Shown here one piece after another: positions 33,540-43,900 of a stretch of 64,000 nt of DNA. Within the stretch, counting starts at the first letter, position 1; each line of letters begins with the position of its first letter. Under the pieces are notes generated by a model that did not search any database, was not told where the DNA came from, and saw nothing but the letters and a program-made list of their open reading frames with translations. The translations under genes and the position numbers were made by a program. Source of the stretch: Siphonobacter aquaeclarae (GTDB taxonomy: Bacteria; Bacteroidota; Bacteroidia; Cytophagales; Spirosomataceae); contig NZ_FNGS01000005.1 of NCBI RefSeq assembly GCF_900103285.1, forward strand, positions 182,579-246,578, in the 5' to 3' direction.

Positions 33540-34382
33540 ATGGCAGTAATGTGTACGCTTAACTCTCCTTTACTTGTTTCCGGTTGGCTGGTTTTAGCTT
33601 TGTCCGGAGTCCCGGGAACTCTTTCTGCTCAAACCAGGCCCGGCGAAAAATCTTCTTTCAGGTCCAGCCTCGTCAACATAGAGGCGGCCGCCAGCGAAAC
33701 CTTCCGTTATTCGACCACGCTGGCAAACGGAACCGGCCAGACGAGGCTTTATGACCTTCGCGCAGGCATACCCGACGGATGGTCGGTCGTTTTCCGGGTG
33801 ATGGGCACGCCGGTTACCTCGGTCAATGTCGAAGCGGGTAAATCGCAGGAGATTGCCGTCGAACTGACCGCACGGTCTGATTCAAAGCCTGCCAGGTACA
33901 AAGTCCCCGTGACGGCAATTTCAGCAGGCGACAGCCTGAACCTGAACCTCGAAGCCGCGTTGAAAGGCGCATACGCGCTGGAGCTCACCACGCCGTCGGG
34001 CCGGCTGAGCGAGGAAGTAACCGAAGGCAGCAACCGGGAAGTTGTCCTGACGGTACGAAATCCGGCGACGCTTCCGCTCGAAAATGTCGAACTCAGCTCC
34101 CAGCATCCGACGGGCTGGGAGGTAACCTTCGAACCGGCGCGGATCGACCGCCTCGATCCCGGTAAAACATCAGAAGTCAAGGCGCGCATCAAGGTCCCGG
34201 AAAAAACCATTGCGGGGGATTACGCCGCTACCTTCACCGCGAAGGATAGCCACGCCAATGCCGCGGCGTCGTTCCGGTTTATCGTCAAAACGTCGGCACT
34301 GTCGGGCTGGATCGGCGCGGTGGTGATTATGACCTCAGTAGCCCTGGTATACGGACTTATCCGCCGGTACGGAAGACGGTAA
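33540..34382 (+). CDS. Membrane-anchored NEW3-domain protein
   Basis: 280 residues. A signal-like segment SGWLVLALSGVPGTLSAQ is followed by two Ig-like beta domains. Each has the NEW3 pattern: RLYDLRAGIPDGWSVVF with VEAGKSQEIAVELTA, and VELSSQHPTGWEVTFEPARI with LDPGKTSEVKARIKVP. A single C-terminal transmembrane helix WIGAVVIMTSVALVYGLIRR leaves a short basic tail inside. The bulk is therefore periplasmic. The gene is 5 bp before an ABC ATPase, and the trio NEW3/ATPase/ABC-2 permease is a recurrent arrangement, so it is probably the extracytoplasmic part of that transporter. Confidence 0.87.
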   Translation: MAVMCTLNSPLLVSGWLVLALSGVPGTLSAQTRPGEKSSFRSSLVNIEAAASETFRYSTTLANGTGQTRLYDLRAGIPDGWSVVFRVMGTPVTSVNVEAGKSQEIAVELTARSDSKPARYKVPVTAISAGDSLNLNLEAALKGAYALELTTPSGRLSEEVTEGSNREVVLTVRNPATLPLENVELSSQHPTGWEVTFEPARIDRLDPGKTSEVKARIKVPEKTIAGDYAATFTAKDSHANAAASFRFIVKTSALSGWIGAVVIMTSVALVYGLIRRYGRR

Positions 34383-34387
34383 ACGAG

Positions 34388-35383
34388 ATGGAAAAACCTG
34401 TCATTCAACTGAAAGGTTTGACCAAGTGCTATGGTTCGCTCAAAGCCGTTGATCGCCTCGATCTCACGATTCACAGAGGAGAAATATTCGGCTTATTGGG
34501 ACCCAATGGCGCCGGTAAAACCACGACTATCCTGATGATGCTCGGTTTGACTGAACCTACGTCAGGATCCGTTACCTTGTGCGGACATAACGCGACGACG
34601 CATCCGCTGGCAGTGAAAAAGGTGGTGGGATACATGCCCGATAACCTCGGTTTTTACGCCAACATGACGGCGCTGGACAACTTGCTGTACATCGGCCGGC
34701 TCAATGCCATCCCCGAAAAGGAATTGCACGTCCGGGCCCGGCAATTGCTGGAAGTCGTCGGCCTTACCGCCGATGCGGCCCAAAAAACATCCACCTTTTC
34801 GCGCGGGATGAAACAGCGCCTGGGTTTGGCAGAAGTACTGCTGAAACAACCGGAGGTCATCATTCTCGACGAACCGACGCTGGGGATAGACCCGGCCGGC
34901 GTCCGCGCGTTTCTGACGCTGATCCGGCAGCTTAGCCGGGAGCAGGGACTGACTGTCCTGCTTTCATCCCACCACCTGCACCAGGTACAACAGGTATGTG
35001 ACCGGGTCGGCATTTTTGTCGGCGGAAAGATGCTGGCGGAAGGAAGCATGGATACCCTGGCGCGGGGGTTATTCGGGAGCGCTGCGAATGGAGTACGCGT
35101 GACCGTGACGGAGCCTCTGTTTGACGAACATGCGAAGGAACTGCGCCGCCTGCCGGGAGTTGAAGAGGTGACGCTCGACGACCGCATCGTTGAAGTAGCC
35201 TGTTCCGAAGAAATCACACCGGAAATCGTCCGGTTTTTCGTCGGCAACGGCCTCGATGTGAGGGCTGTTCAGCCGGTCAGGTATGGCCTTGACGACATTT
35301 ATCAGACCTATTTCGAAACCAAGCAATCGCATGAAAAGCCTGCCCCTGCTACCCGTAAGGCCCTTTTCCGGAAATACGAGTGA
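34388..35383 (+). CDS. ABC transporter ATP-binding protein
   Basis: 331 residues. Walker A LLGPNGAGKTTT, Q-loop region MLGLTEPTSGSVTL, ABC signature FSRGMKQRLGLAEV, Walker B VIILDEPTLGIDPAG, and the H-loop His in LLSSHHLHQVQQV. The last 90 residues form the C-terminal regulatory extension common in CcmA/NatA/NosF-type exporters. It powers the ABC-2 permease encoded by the next gene, whose start overlaps its end by 53 bp, a sign of tight translational coupling. Confidence 0.95.
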   Translation: MEKPVIQLKGLTKCYGSLKAVDRLDLTIHRGEIFGLLGPNGAGKTTTILMMLGLTEPTSGSVTLCGHNATTHPLAVKKVVGYMPDNLGFYANMTALDNLLYIGRLNAIPEKELHVRARQLLEVVGLTADAAQKTSTFSRGMKQRLGLAEVLLKQPEVIILDEPTLGIDPAGVRAFLTLIRQLSREQGLTVLLSSHHLHQVQQVCDRVGIFVGGKMLAEGSMDTLARGLFGSAANGVRVTVTEPLFDEHAKELRRLPGVEEVTLDDRIVEVACSEEITPEIVRFFVGNGLDVRAVQPVRYGLDDIYQTYFETKQSHEKPAPATRKALFRKYE

Positions 35384-36347
35384 GGAAACCCGGCGCGGGC
35401 GGACGCCCCTGCAGAACATGATCGCCAGGGAAGTGACGGACCATGTCCGCAGCTGGCGTTTTGCCGTGCTTTTGTCGCTGATCGCGCTGACATTCCTGGG
35501 GTCGATGTACGTTTCAGCCGGTAATATCCGCGCGGCCGTCGCCAATACCCAGGATCCGGATCATCTTTTTCTATACCTGAAACTGCTGACGACGACCGAC
35601 GGCTCCCTGCCGCCGTTTCACATCTTTCTGAGTTTTCTCGGGCCACTTCTCGGAATCGGTCTTGGCTTCGACGCCATTAATTCCGAGCAAAACAACGGTA
35701 CGCTCAGCCGGATACTCGCGCAGCCCGTGTACCGGGATAATCTCCTGTTATCCAAATTTGCCGGCGCGCTGCTCGTGATCGGATGCCTGTTTGTGTCGCT
35801 TTCCCTGTTGATGATCGGCACAGGAATATGCATCACAGGTGTTAAGATAGAGCCGGAAGAAATCCTGCGTATTTCCGGTTTTCTGTTTCTCAGCATACTG
35901 TACGTCGGCTTCTGGCTGGCGCTGGCCATATTGTGCTCGATCCGGTTTCGTCAGACGGCCACGTCGGCACTGGTTGTGATCGGTATCTGGCTGTTTTTTA
36001 CGGTATTCTTCAAAATCGTAGTGAACCTGGCTGTACGGGCGTTTCTGCCGGATCCGGCCTACCTGCTGCCAACGGAGATAATGAAGTATAATGAGCTGAT
36101 CCTGAATCTGCTGCGTTTTTCTCCGGGGCAGCTTTATACCGATGGTACGACTACATTGCTGATGCCCTCGGTCCGAAGTCTCGGACCGCTGACGATGGAA
36201 CAAATGGCGGGTGCGATTCCGGCTCCACTGCCCTTCCGCGAAAGCCTGCTGATTGTCTGGCCGCAGGTCAGCGGTCTTACGGCGGCAACGGTCGTCTGTT
36301 TCGCGCTTTCCTATGCACTGTTTATGCGGCGGGAAATCCGGGTCTAG
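35331..36347 (+). CDS. ABC-2 type transporter permease
   Basis: About 338 residues from ATG 35331 (MKSLPLLPVRPFSG), overlapping the ATPase gene by 53 bp. Six hydrophobic segments can be read: WRFAVLLSLIALTFLGSMYV, IFLSFLGPLLGIGLGFDAI, ALLVIGCLFVSLSLLMIGTG, ISGFLFLSILYVGFWLALAI, ALVVIGIWLFFTVFFKIVVN and the last one LTAATVVCFALSYALF. The sequence EQNNGTLSRILAQPVYRDNL is the coupling-helix region typical of NosY/NatB-like ABC-2 permeases. Substrate unknown. It is the last gene of the NEW3/ATPase/permease operon and is followed by a hairpin. Confidence 0.92.
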   Translation: MKSLPLLPVRPFSGNTSEETRRGRTPLQNMIAREVTDHVRSWRFAVLLSLIALTFLGSMYVSAGNIRAAVANTQDPDHLFLYLKLLTTTDGSLPPFHIFLSFLGPLLGIGLGFDAINSEQNNGTLSRILAQPVYRDNLLLSKFAGALLVIGCLFVSLSLLMIGTGICITGVKIEPEEILRISGFLFLSILYVGFWLALAILCSIRFRQTATSALVVIGIWLFFTVFFKIVVNLAVRAFLPDPAYLLPTEIMKYNELILNLLRFSPGQLYTDGTTTLLMPSVRSLGPLTMEQMAGAIPAPLPFRESLLIVWPQVSGLTAATVVCFALSYALFMRREIRV

Positions 36348-36373
36348 AAGCCCGCAAAAAGATCAGTGAACGG

Positions 36374-36413
36374 GCGCCCTTCCGGCTTCTTCTTCAGAAT
36401 GCCGGAAGGGCGC
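36374..36413. terminator. Bidirectional hairpin terminator
   Basis: GCGCCCTTCCGGC (36374-36386) pairs perfectly with GCCGGAAGGGCGC (36401-36413), with a 14-nt loop. It lies between the ABC operon (+) and the hybrid sensor gene (-). There is no long T-run. Confidence 0.6.
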
Positions 36414-36421
36414 TTCGGGAT

Positions 36422-39400
36422 TCAGGGCGCAACCGGTTCCTGCCTCTGAGAAGAAGATTGCGATCGTTTCAGGGATTTGTATTCCGAAGGCAGCATATGG
36501 TACTGCGCCTTGAACGACTTCGCAAAGTAGTTGGGCGCGGTAAAGCCAACGGCAAACGCTATCTGCGAGATATTCATGTCGCTTTTTTCGAGCAGCATCG
36601 CCGCTTTTTCAAGCTTGATGGACCGGATGAATTCGATGGGTGTCTGGCCGCTCATTTCCAGGATTTTACTATAGAGAGTGCCACGGCTCATTCCCACATG
36701 CCGGGCGAGTTTCTCGACGGAAAGCTGGCTGGTCGTCAGGTTTTCTTCGATGTAGGCGAGTATGCCTTTGAGGAGTTTGACGTCGCCCGCTTCGATCCCC
36801 GCATCCGTTTCGTTGAATTGGATTTGCCGGGAATACATGTTTTTGAGCAGACGGTTGAGCAGGAGCAGGTTATTGACCTTCGCCTGAAGAATATCAAAGT
36901 TAAAGGGTTTGGTCAGGTAGTCGTTTGCGCCCGATTGCAGGCCCTGCAGTTGCTGTTCTTCTCCGGTCGACGCGGTCAGAAGAACCACCGGGATGTGGCT
37001 CGTCCGTTTGTCAGACTTGATTTTGTGGCTGAGACGGATACCATCCATTTCCGGCATTGCGACGTCGCTGATGACGATATCGGGATGGGTGCTGAGGGTC
37101 TTCTTCCAGCCTTCTTCGCCGTCAGCCGCCTCATAAACGAGGTAGTAGGGTTCGAGGCTTTCTTTCAGCAGATGCCTGAATTCTTCATTGTCTTCAACCA
37201 CTAAAACGCGCGCCCGGTGGCCAGCCGGCTCTTCCACCGACTTTTTTGTCACGGCTTCCTCCACACCCACAGGAATATCCGCGACCAGCGGCGACGGTAT
37301 TTTCGGGAATAGGTCAGCGGACCGGAGAGCTGGTAATGTGACCGTAAACGTCGTACCCTGGCCGGGTTCGCTTTCCACCGATACCCGCCCGCCATGCAGC
37401 TCGACAAATTCCCTGACGATCGATAATCCGATGCCGCTGCCCTGGTTGAGCACGGCGCTGCCGGTATCGTCCTGAAAAAACCGGTCGAATATGCGCTCTT
37501 TTGCTCCCGGCGAAATTCCGATTCCGGTATCGCGGACGACGATGCATACCTCGGTTTCGCCTTTTTCACCGATACCTTCGGTCAGGCGAAGGTCTACCCG
37601 GCCTCCGCGCGGCGTAAACTTGAAGGCGTTGGAAAGAAGATTAAACAGCACCCGTTCGATTTTCCCGCTGTCAAACTCCATCGGCAGCGAAGGCTGCGAG
37701 GTTTCGCAGGTGAAACGGATATCCCGGCGTTTGGACAAATCGTAAAACGAATCGGCAGCGTCTTTCACGGCGGCTGCCATATCGCCCGGCGTCCGGTGCA
37801 GCGTAAGCTCCTGGTTTTGTAAGTTCCTGAAATCCAGTAACTGGTCGACCAGGTTGAGCAAACGTTTTGCATTCCGCCGGATGGCGGCAAGCTGAGGGGT
37901 GTGTTCACCGGGACGGCTCAGCAACGTTTCCGCCGGCGCCAGAATGAGGGAAATAGGGGTGCGGAACTCGTGACTCAGGTTTGTCAGAAACTTGATTTTC
38001 ATGCGATCCAGCTCCTGTATCCGTTCCTGCTCGCGTTTTTCCTGCTCCAGCTGGAATTTCCGGCGGAGCCTCCGGATACCGCGCCGCCGCATAAAAAAGA
38101 CCAGGGCCAGCGGAGCCGTGACATACAGCAGGTAGGCGAAAGGAGTAAGGTAGAAAGGAGGATGCACAACCACGCCGATCGACGCGCCTTTCGGACTCCA
38201 GCCCGATTCGCTGTCGCCGGCCTGCACCTCAAACGAGTATTCCCCCGGGCCCAGGTTGGTATATGTGGCGGTATTGCCGGTTCCGGCTTCGTGCCATTCC
38301 TGCTCCAGGCCGGAGAGGCGGTACCGGTAGCGGGTTTGCCCGGGATTGGTGTAATTCAGCGCCGCATAGCCGATGGAAAAGCTCTGTTTGTAATCAAGCG
38401 AGATACGGTGAGCAACCGAGATATCGGCATCGATAATCGCCGAATCACGGAAGGTTACCGCCCGGTTGCCAACTTTCAGTTCGCTCAGAACAACCGGAAT
38501 CGTTTGCCTGTTGCGCTTCAGGTTTCGGGTATCGATGTAGTTGAAACCGGAAATACCACCGAAAAACAGGGTATTGTCCGACGCCCGCAAGCCCGCGCCG
38601 AGGACAAACGTGCTGTTCTGCAGCCCGTTGAAGGACGCATAGTTGGTGATTTTCCGGGTGCGGGGATCGATGGAACTGATGCCTTCGTTGGTACTCACCC
38701 AGATTCGCCCCTGCGCGTCTTCCAGTACTTTGTGAATGACGCCACTGGCGAGGCCGTCGCGCACGCCGAAGCTGGAAATCCGTTTCGTTTGCGGGTTCCA
38801 TACCGCCAGGCCATCGCCTGAAGTACCCGCCCAGATATTCCCCCGCCGGTCTTCGAGCAGCGAGAGTACGTTGTTGCCGGGTAGGCCGCTGTTTTCTTTC
38901 GCCAGAACGATGGAGGTTTTTTTCTCCGGATCAAATACGGCAATACCTGTGCCGTGTGAGGCAATCCACATCCGGCCGTGCCGGTCCTCCAGTATGTCCC
39001 GGATGTAACCGTTGAGCGGAATAATGCGCCTGGAAATCAGGGTAGAAGGAGAGAAGTAGCGGGTAAACTTCCGGGTGACAGGATCGAATACATTCACGCC
39101 GCCTCCGTTTGTTCCGACCCAGAGCCGGCCGCGGCGATCCTGTTTGAGGCAGAAGATATCATCGTTACCAAGCGAGGTGCTGTCGGAGGTATGTGTGTAC
39201 TGCCGGTACCGGCCGGTAGCGGGATCAAGGCAGAAGAGACCGTCCTGAAAGGTCCCCACCCAAAGACTATTCGGCGACGTCAGCGCGAGCGTAAGAATGG
39301 CGAGGCCTGATGAAGCCTGTTTGTTCTCCGGGGTGAGGACGTATTTGCTGAACAGATTGGTTTTCCGGTGGAAGAGATTCAGTCCGCCACCGTCGGTACC

Positions 39401-40603
39401 GATAAACAGATCGCCATCTGCTTTTTCGGCGAAGGACGTCACAAACGGCGCCGTAAGCCCGTGCGGATCGTACGGGGCATAGCGCTTCATCCCGAAAAGG
39501 GTCAGGTTTTTGTCGTACTTGTTGATACCGCCCTTGTAGGTCCCCAGCCAGCAAATCCCGGAGTCGTCGATCAATAGACTGCGTATAGACTTATTCGTTA
39601 GACTGAACGGCGTTCGCAAATCCGGACAGTGGCGGGTTACCTTTCCGGAAGAGATATCAAGAATATTCAGCCCGCCGTCGGTACACACCCATAGCTTGTC
39701 CCGGCTTTCGGCGCCGATCGCGAATACCATGTTGCAGCTGAGTGAGTGGTCGTCAGCATGGTCGTAGCGGAACATGCGCAGAAACCTGCCATCGGGCGTC
39801 AGCATGCACAGTCCGTCGTACGTACCGACCCACAGATGTCCGAGGGAATCGGCCGCGATGGCGGAGATATGGCCCGAAGCAGGCGAGGTAATTCCTTCCG
39901 GCAGGTACCGGACGGGCAGAAAGCGGCCTGAAGGCTGCTCCTGCCGGAAGAGGCCTTCGTTTGTCCCGACCCACAATCGCTTCCGGTGATCCAGAAACAG
40001 CCGGTGAACATGCCTTTCAGCAACCTGAACCGGGATTCCGGGACCGGGCGGGAAGGAAGTAACCTGCAGCGTGGCAGGGTTAACGGTCTGCAGCCCCTGC
40101 GTCGTGGCGACCCACAGCATGCCCCGCTCACCGGCGACGATGGCGTTGACCGTATGCCCGGTAGGCACGCGTACAAAGGAATCCCGTCGCCGGTCGTACA
40201 AATGCAGCGCGCCGGTGACGGTTCCCACCCATACACGCCCGGCAGGGTCTTCGTACAGCGCCGAGATGTCGTTTGACTTCAGGGAAGACGGATCCTCCCG
40301 GTTGCTCCGATAGACTGAAAAGGTACTGCCGTTAAAGCGGTTGAGACCGTCGTCCGTACCAAACCACAGCAAGCCATACCGGTCGCGAAGGATGGTCGAG
40401 ACGGTATTCGAAGATAATCCGTTGGAAGAGGTGAGAGAGGAAAACCGCGGCGGCTCGTGCTGCGCCTCACACCATTGCCCGGAAGCAACCCATACCAGCA
40501 GCACACAAAGTGCGTACCCGGCGCGCCGCAGAAGCGCTCCCGGACGGGCCGACGTGTTGGTATCGTACAATCCTGTCCCCGTATCTGCCTTTTTTCTCGT
40601 CAT
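36422..40603 (-). CDS. Hybrid two-component system regulator (one-piece sensor kinase/response regulator, HTCS)
   Basis: About 1393 residues from ATG 40603. Order: N-terminal signal/anchor YALCVLLVWVASGQWCEAQ; a periplasmic sensor of two beta-propellers with many repeats of the type DRYGLLWFGTDDGLNRF and DRRGRLWVGTNGGGVNVFD (residues about 45-760); a Y_Y_Y domain; one TM helix (FAYLLYVTAPLALVFFM). Then the HisKA box FLTNLSHEFRTPISLI (His878), HATPase with DTGIGISPGAKERIFDRFFQ, a receiver with Asp1180 in VISDVAMPEMDG, and a C-terminal AraC HTH (LSVEKLARHVGMSRGTLYSK). These proteins sense oligosaccharides in the periplasm and activate the neighbouring locus. It is divergent from susC at 40922, so this is the regulator of the xylan locus. 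Confidence 0.96.
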   Translation of the reverse strand: MTRKKADTGTGLYDTNTSARPGALLRRAGYALCVLLVWVASGQWCEAQHEPPRFSSLTSSNGLSSNTVSTILRDRYGLLWFGTDDGLNRFNGSTFSVYRSNREDPSSLKSNDISALYEDPAGRVWVGTVTGALHLYDRRRDSFVRVPTGHTVNAIVAGERGMLWVATTQGLQTVNPATLQVTSFPPGPGIPVQVAERHVHRLFLDHRKRLWVGTNEGLFRQEQPSGRFLPVRYLPEGITSPASGHISAIAADSLGHLWVGTYDGLCMLTPDGRFLRMFRYDHADDHSLSCNMVFAIGAESRDKLWVCTDGGLNILDISSGKVTRHCPDLRTPFSLTNKSIRSLLIDDSGICWLGTYKGGINKYDKNLTLFGMKRYAPYDPHGLTAPFVTSFAEKADGDLFIGTDGGGLNLFHRKTNLFSKYVLTPENKQASSGLAILTLALTSPNSLWVGTFQDGLFCLDPATGRYRQYTHTSDSTSLGNDDIFCLKQDRRGRLWVGTNGGGVNVFDPVTRKFTRYFSPSTLISRRIIPLNGYIRDILEDRHGRMWIASHGTGIAVFDPEKKTSIVLAKENSGLPGNNVLSLLEDRRGNIWAGTSGDGLAVWNPQTKRISSFGVRDGLASGVIHKVLEDAQGRIWVSTNEGISSIDPRTRKITNYASFNGLQNSTFVLGAGLRASDNTLFFGGISGFNYIDTRNLKRNRQTIPVVLSELKVGNRAVTFRDSAIIDADISVAHRISLDYKQSFSIGYAALNYTNPGQTRYRYRLSGLEQEWHEAGTGNTATYTNLGPGEYSFEVQAGDSESGWSPKGASIGVVVHPPFYLTPFAYLLYVTAPLALVFFMRRRGIRRLRRKFQLEQEKREQERIQELDRMKIKFLTNLSHEFRTPISLILAPAETLLSRPGEHTPQLAAIRRNAKRLLNLVDQLLDFRNLQNQELTLHRTPGDMAAAVKDAADSFYDLSKRRDIRFTCETSQPSLPMEFDSGKIERVLFNLLSNAFKFTPRGGRVDLRLTEGIGEKGETEVCIVVRDTGIGISPGAKERIFDRFFQDDTGSAVLNQGSGIGLSIVREFVELHGGRVSVESEPGQGTTFTVTLPALRSADLFPKIPSPLVADIPVGVEEAVTKKSVEEPAGHRARVLVVEDNEEFRHLLKESLEPYYLVYEAADGEEGWKKTLSTHPDIVISDVAMPEMDGIRLSHKIKSDKRTSHIPVVLLTASTGEEQQLQGLQSGANDYLTKPFNFDILQAKVNNLLLLNRLLKNMYSRQIQFNETDAGIEAGDVKLLKGILAYIEENLTTSQLSVEKLARHVGMSRGTLYSKILEMSGQTPIEFIRSIKLEKAAMLLEKSDMNISQIAFAVGFTAPNYFAKSFKAQYHMLPSEYKSLKRSQSSSQRQEPVAP

Positions 40604-40815
40604 TTTAAACAATCCTCCCCTTAATTTGAACAAACGTGCTCACATCCGATCTATCCTCCCGCCTACCTTTGTCGATGATTAGTTAAATATCATCATTGAA
40701 AAATCATACAGTATTGACCGGCAGGCCACGGCTATGGTCCGGCTGGTCCGATACGTCCGTATGAGCCGTGTTCCCCGCTACGGTTAAATTAATTATTGGA
40801 ATTTTCCTGTGCAAT

Positions 40816-40844
40816 TAATTAAATGTCAAAATGACAATTAATTA
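40816..40844. promoter_or_regulatory. Inverted repeat upstream of the xylan-locus susC
   Basis: TAATTAAATGTCA (40816-40828), centre AAA, then TGACAATTAATTA (40832-40844). The 13-bp arms match except at one position. It lies about 78 bp before the susC start, in the divergent region with the hybrid regulator gene, and is a candidate binding site for its AraC domain. Confidence 0.45.
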
Positions 40845-40847
40845 TGT

Positions 40848-40870
40848 AATATCCTGATTATCAGGATATT
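40848..40870. promoter_or_regulatory. Perfect 11-bp-arm palindrome upstream of the xylan-locus susC
   Basis: AATATCCTGAT (40848-40858), one central T, then ATCAGGATATT (40860-40870). It lies 51 bp before ATG 40922 and 3 bp from the previous inverted repeat. It could be a regulator site or a hairpin in the 5' leader. Confidence 0.45.
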
Positions 40871-40921
40871 GTATTTGAAAATTGTTTTGTGAAGGGATTC
40901 GGGTCAAACAACAAACCTCCA

Positions 40922-43900
40922 ATGCTTATGCAAGTCTTTTTACGAATGAACAAACCGTGGGTCCGGGTTTTCAGGACCAGCGTAGTACCCCTGCTGCTGG
41001 TAGCGGGAACGGTGCCGTCGGGCGCAGCGGGGATTCTTCCCGGCAGTTATTACCCAGCGCGGAGCATAGATAGTGAGATCAGCGGTCGTGTGACGGGAGA
41101 GAACGGCGAAGGACTGCCCGGCGCCAGCGTTTTGATCAAATTTACCACGCGCGGTACGATCACCGACGAGAAAGGGAATTTTAAAATTGTCCTCCGGGAC
41201 AACGAAAACGCGACGCTGGTTTTCTCCCAGGTCGGTTATCAGACGAAAGAAGTAGTCGTCGGCGCGCAGAAAATTGTCAACGTCAGCCTCGACCCCGATA
41301 GCCGTGCATTGGATGAGGTAGTAGTGGTCGGTTACGGTACCCAACGGAAACGCGACGTAACGGGATCGGTCGTCTCCGTCAGCGAAAGTACCCTGAAAGA
41401 AGTGCCCGCTCCGAACCTCATCAGCCAGCTCAAGGGGCGTGCCGCCGGGGTGTCCATTATCAGCAACGGTTCGACGCCCGGCTCACAGGGGCAAATCCGT
41501 ATCCGCGGTAACCGCACGCTGACGACGAGTTCAGGCGGCAGCGACGGCCTCGACGGTCCGCTCGTCGTGGTAGACGGTATTCCCTATGGCGGTTTGAACG
41601 ACATCAACCCCGACGACATCGCGAACCTGGAAGTACTGAAAGACGCCTCGGCGACGGCCATTTACGGCTCCCGCGGTGCAGGCGGCGTTATCCTCGTCAC
41701 AACCAAGCGGGGCAAAACCGGAAAGCCGGTCCTGAGTTACGACGGCTACCACGGCGTAACCCAGATCATGGGCAAGTTTAACGTCATGAACGGTACGGAG
41801 TACGCGCAATTCAAGCAGGACGCCGCGAAGTACAACCGGACAAGCCCGGGAACGTCCGGTTACCTGCTCACCCCGAAAGAACAGGAGGCGCTTGCCAACG
41901 GCGTATCGACCGACTGGCAGGGGCTGATTTACCGCCCCGGTTTTATGACCAACCACCAGCTCGGGTTGCAGGGCGGAACCGATAATACGCAGTACTCGCT
42001 GGGTTTAGGGTATTTCAACGAAACCGGTATCATTCCCGGCCAGAATTTCCAGCGTTTCAACATTCGCGCAACGCTCGACCAGAAGATCGGCAAGCACGTC
42101 AAAATCGGGCTGAATACCCTGAACACGATTACCTACCAGAACACCCCGGGCGGCGGTGGGATACCGGGCGGCCTCGTCCGGCTGACACCCCTCGCGTCTC
42201 CGTACAATGCGGATGGCTCCGTGAACATGTTCCCTTCGGAAGGCTCGATCGATGCCGCCGGCGTCAGTCCGCTGACTATCCTGACAAAAAAGGATTCGTA
42301 CCTGGGTCGTACGCGCTCGCTGAGAACGTTCAACAGCCTTTATGCAGAGGTTAATATCCTGCCAGGCCTCAAGTACCGCTTCAATGCCGGTCTGAACTTC
42401 AGCCAGTCGAATTACAACGGGTACAACGGTCCGCTGACGTACTTCAACTCGGCGACGGTACAGTCTTCGTCTACCGCCGAAATCAGCAATTCCGAGTACT
42501 GGGACGTGAACCTGCAGCATTTGCTGTATTACGACAAGGTATTTGCCGGAAAACACAAGCTGGGTTTTACGGCCTTGTATGAAATCACGAAAAACCACTC
42601 CCTGGGCAGCCGGTTTACGGTAACGGGCGTGCCGGCGGACTACATCAAAACGTCCAATTTCTCCCTCGCTTCCGGCCAGCCCGTTGCCAGCTCGGATTTC
42701 GGCAATTCGTTTTCGGAAATGGGCCTGCTGTCGTACATGGGCCGCTTGAACTACAGCTATGCAGACAAGTACCTCATCACGCTGACCCTGCGCCGCGACG
42801 GATCGTCGACGCTGTCACCGGGTAACCAGTACTTCAACTACCCGGCAGTCGGCCTCGGCTGGAACGTGGCCGAAGAGAACTTCATGAAGTCCCTGTCCTT
42901 TGTTTCCAGTCTGAAAGTAAGAGGAGGCTGGGGTATCTCCGGAAACCGGAACGTAGGAGCATACTCCACGCTCGGCGCGCTGTCGGCAGGATACTACAAC
43001 TTCGGTACCGGAACGGCCGGGCAGCAACTGGCCTATACGGTCACCAGTCTGCCGGCAAAGGATCTCGGCTGGCAGTCGACCGCCCAGGTGGACGTCGGTA
43101 TCGACTTCGGTTTCCTCAGCAACCGCATTACGGGTAGTGTCGACTGGTATCACCAGAAAACCAAAGATATCCTCCTGTCGGTACCGCTGCCGCCAAGCAA
43201 CGGCGCTGGTTCGACGCTGAAAAACCTCGGTAAAACAGAAGGAAAGGGGCTTGAGACGACGCTGTCGATCGATGTCGTCCGGAAATCCAAAGGCTTTAAC
43301 TGGAGCGTGGACCTGACGTATTTCTTCAACCGGGAAAAAATCACCCAGCTGACCACACCGGAAGAGAAAGCGAACATCGGCGCCGGCTGGTTTGTCGGAC
43401 AGCCGCTCTCCGTGATCTACGATTACAAGAAAATAGGTATCTGGCAACTGAGTGACGCCGACGTGTTGGCCAAGCAGGTAGCGCCTGTGCAGTTTCCGGG
43501 CCAGATCCGGGTACAGGATGTCAACGGCGACAACAAGATCGACGCCAGCGACCGGCAGATTCTGGGCAATTTCCAGCCGCAGTGGGAGGGAGGATGGACG
43601 AACCGGTTCAGCTTCCGGAATTTCGATGCGTCGATCGTGACATATGCCCGCATGGGTATGAAGGTAATTGTGCCGTACCTCACGGGTAACTCAACCGGAT
43701 CAGGCGGGTTTGCCTTCTACAACCAGAGCCGCGTAAACCAGCTTCGGACCGATTACTGGACGGAAAGCAATCCGACCAATGCGTTCCCGGCGCCTGACGC
43801 CAGCAGCGCCGTAGCTTACTTCGGATCGACGCTCGGGTATTACGACGGGTCGTTCATCAAGTGCAGAAGTATCAACCTGGGCTATACCTTCTCGAAGGAC

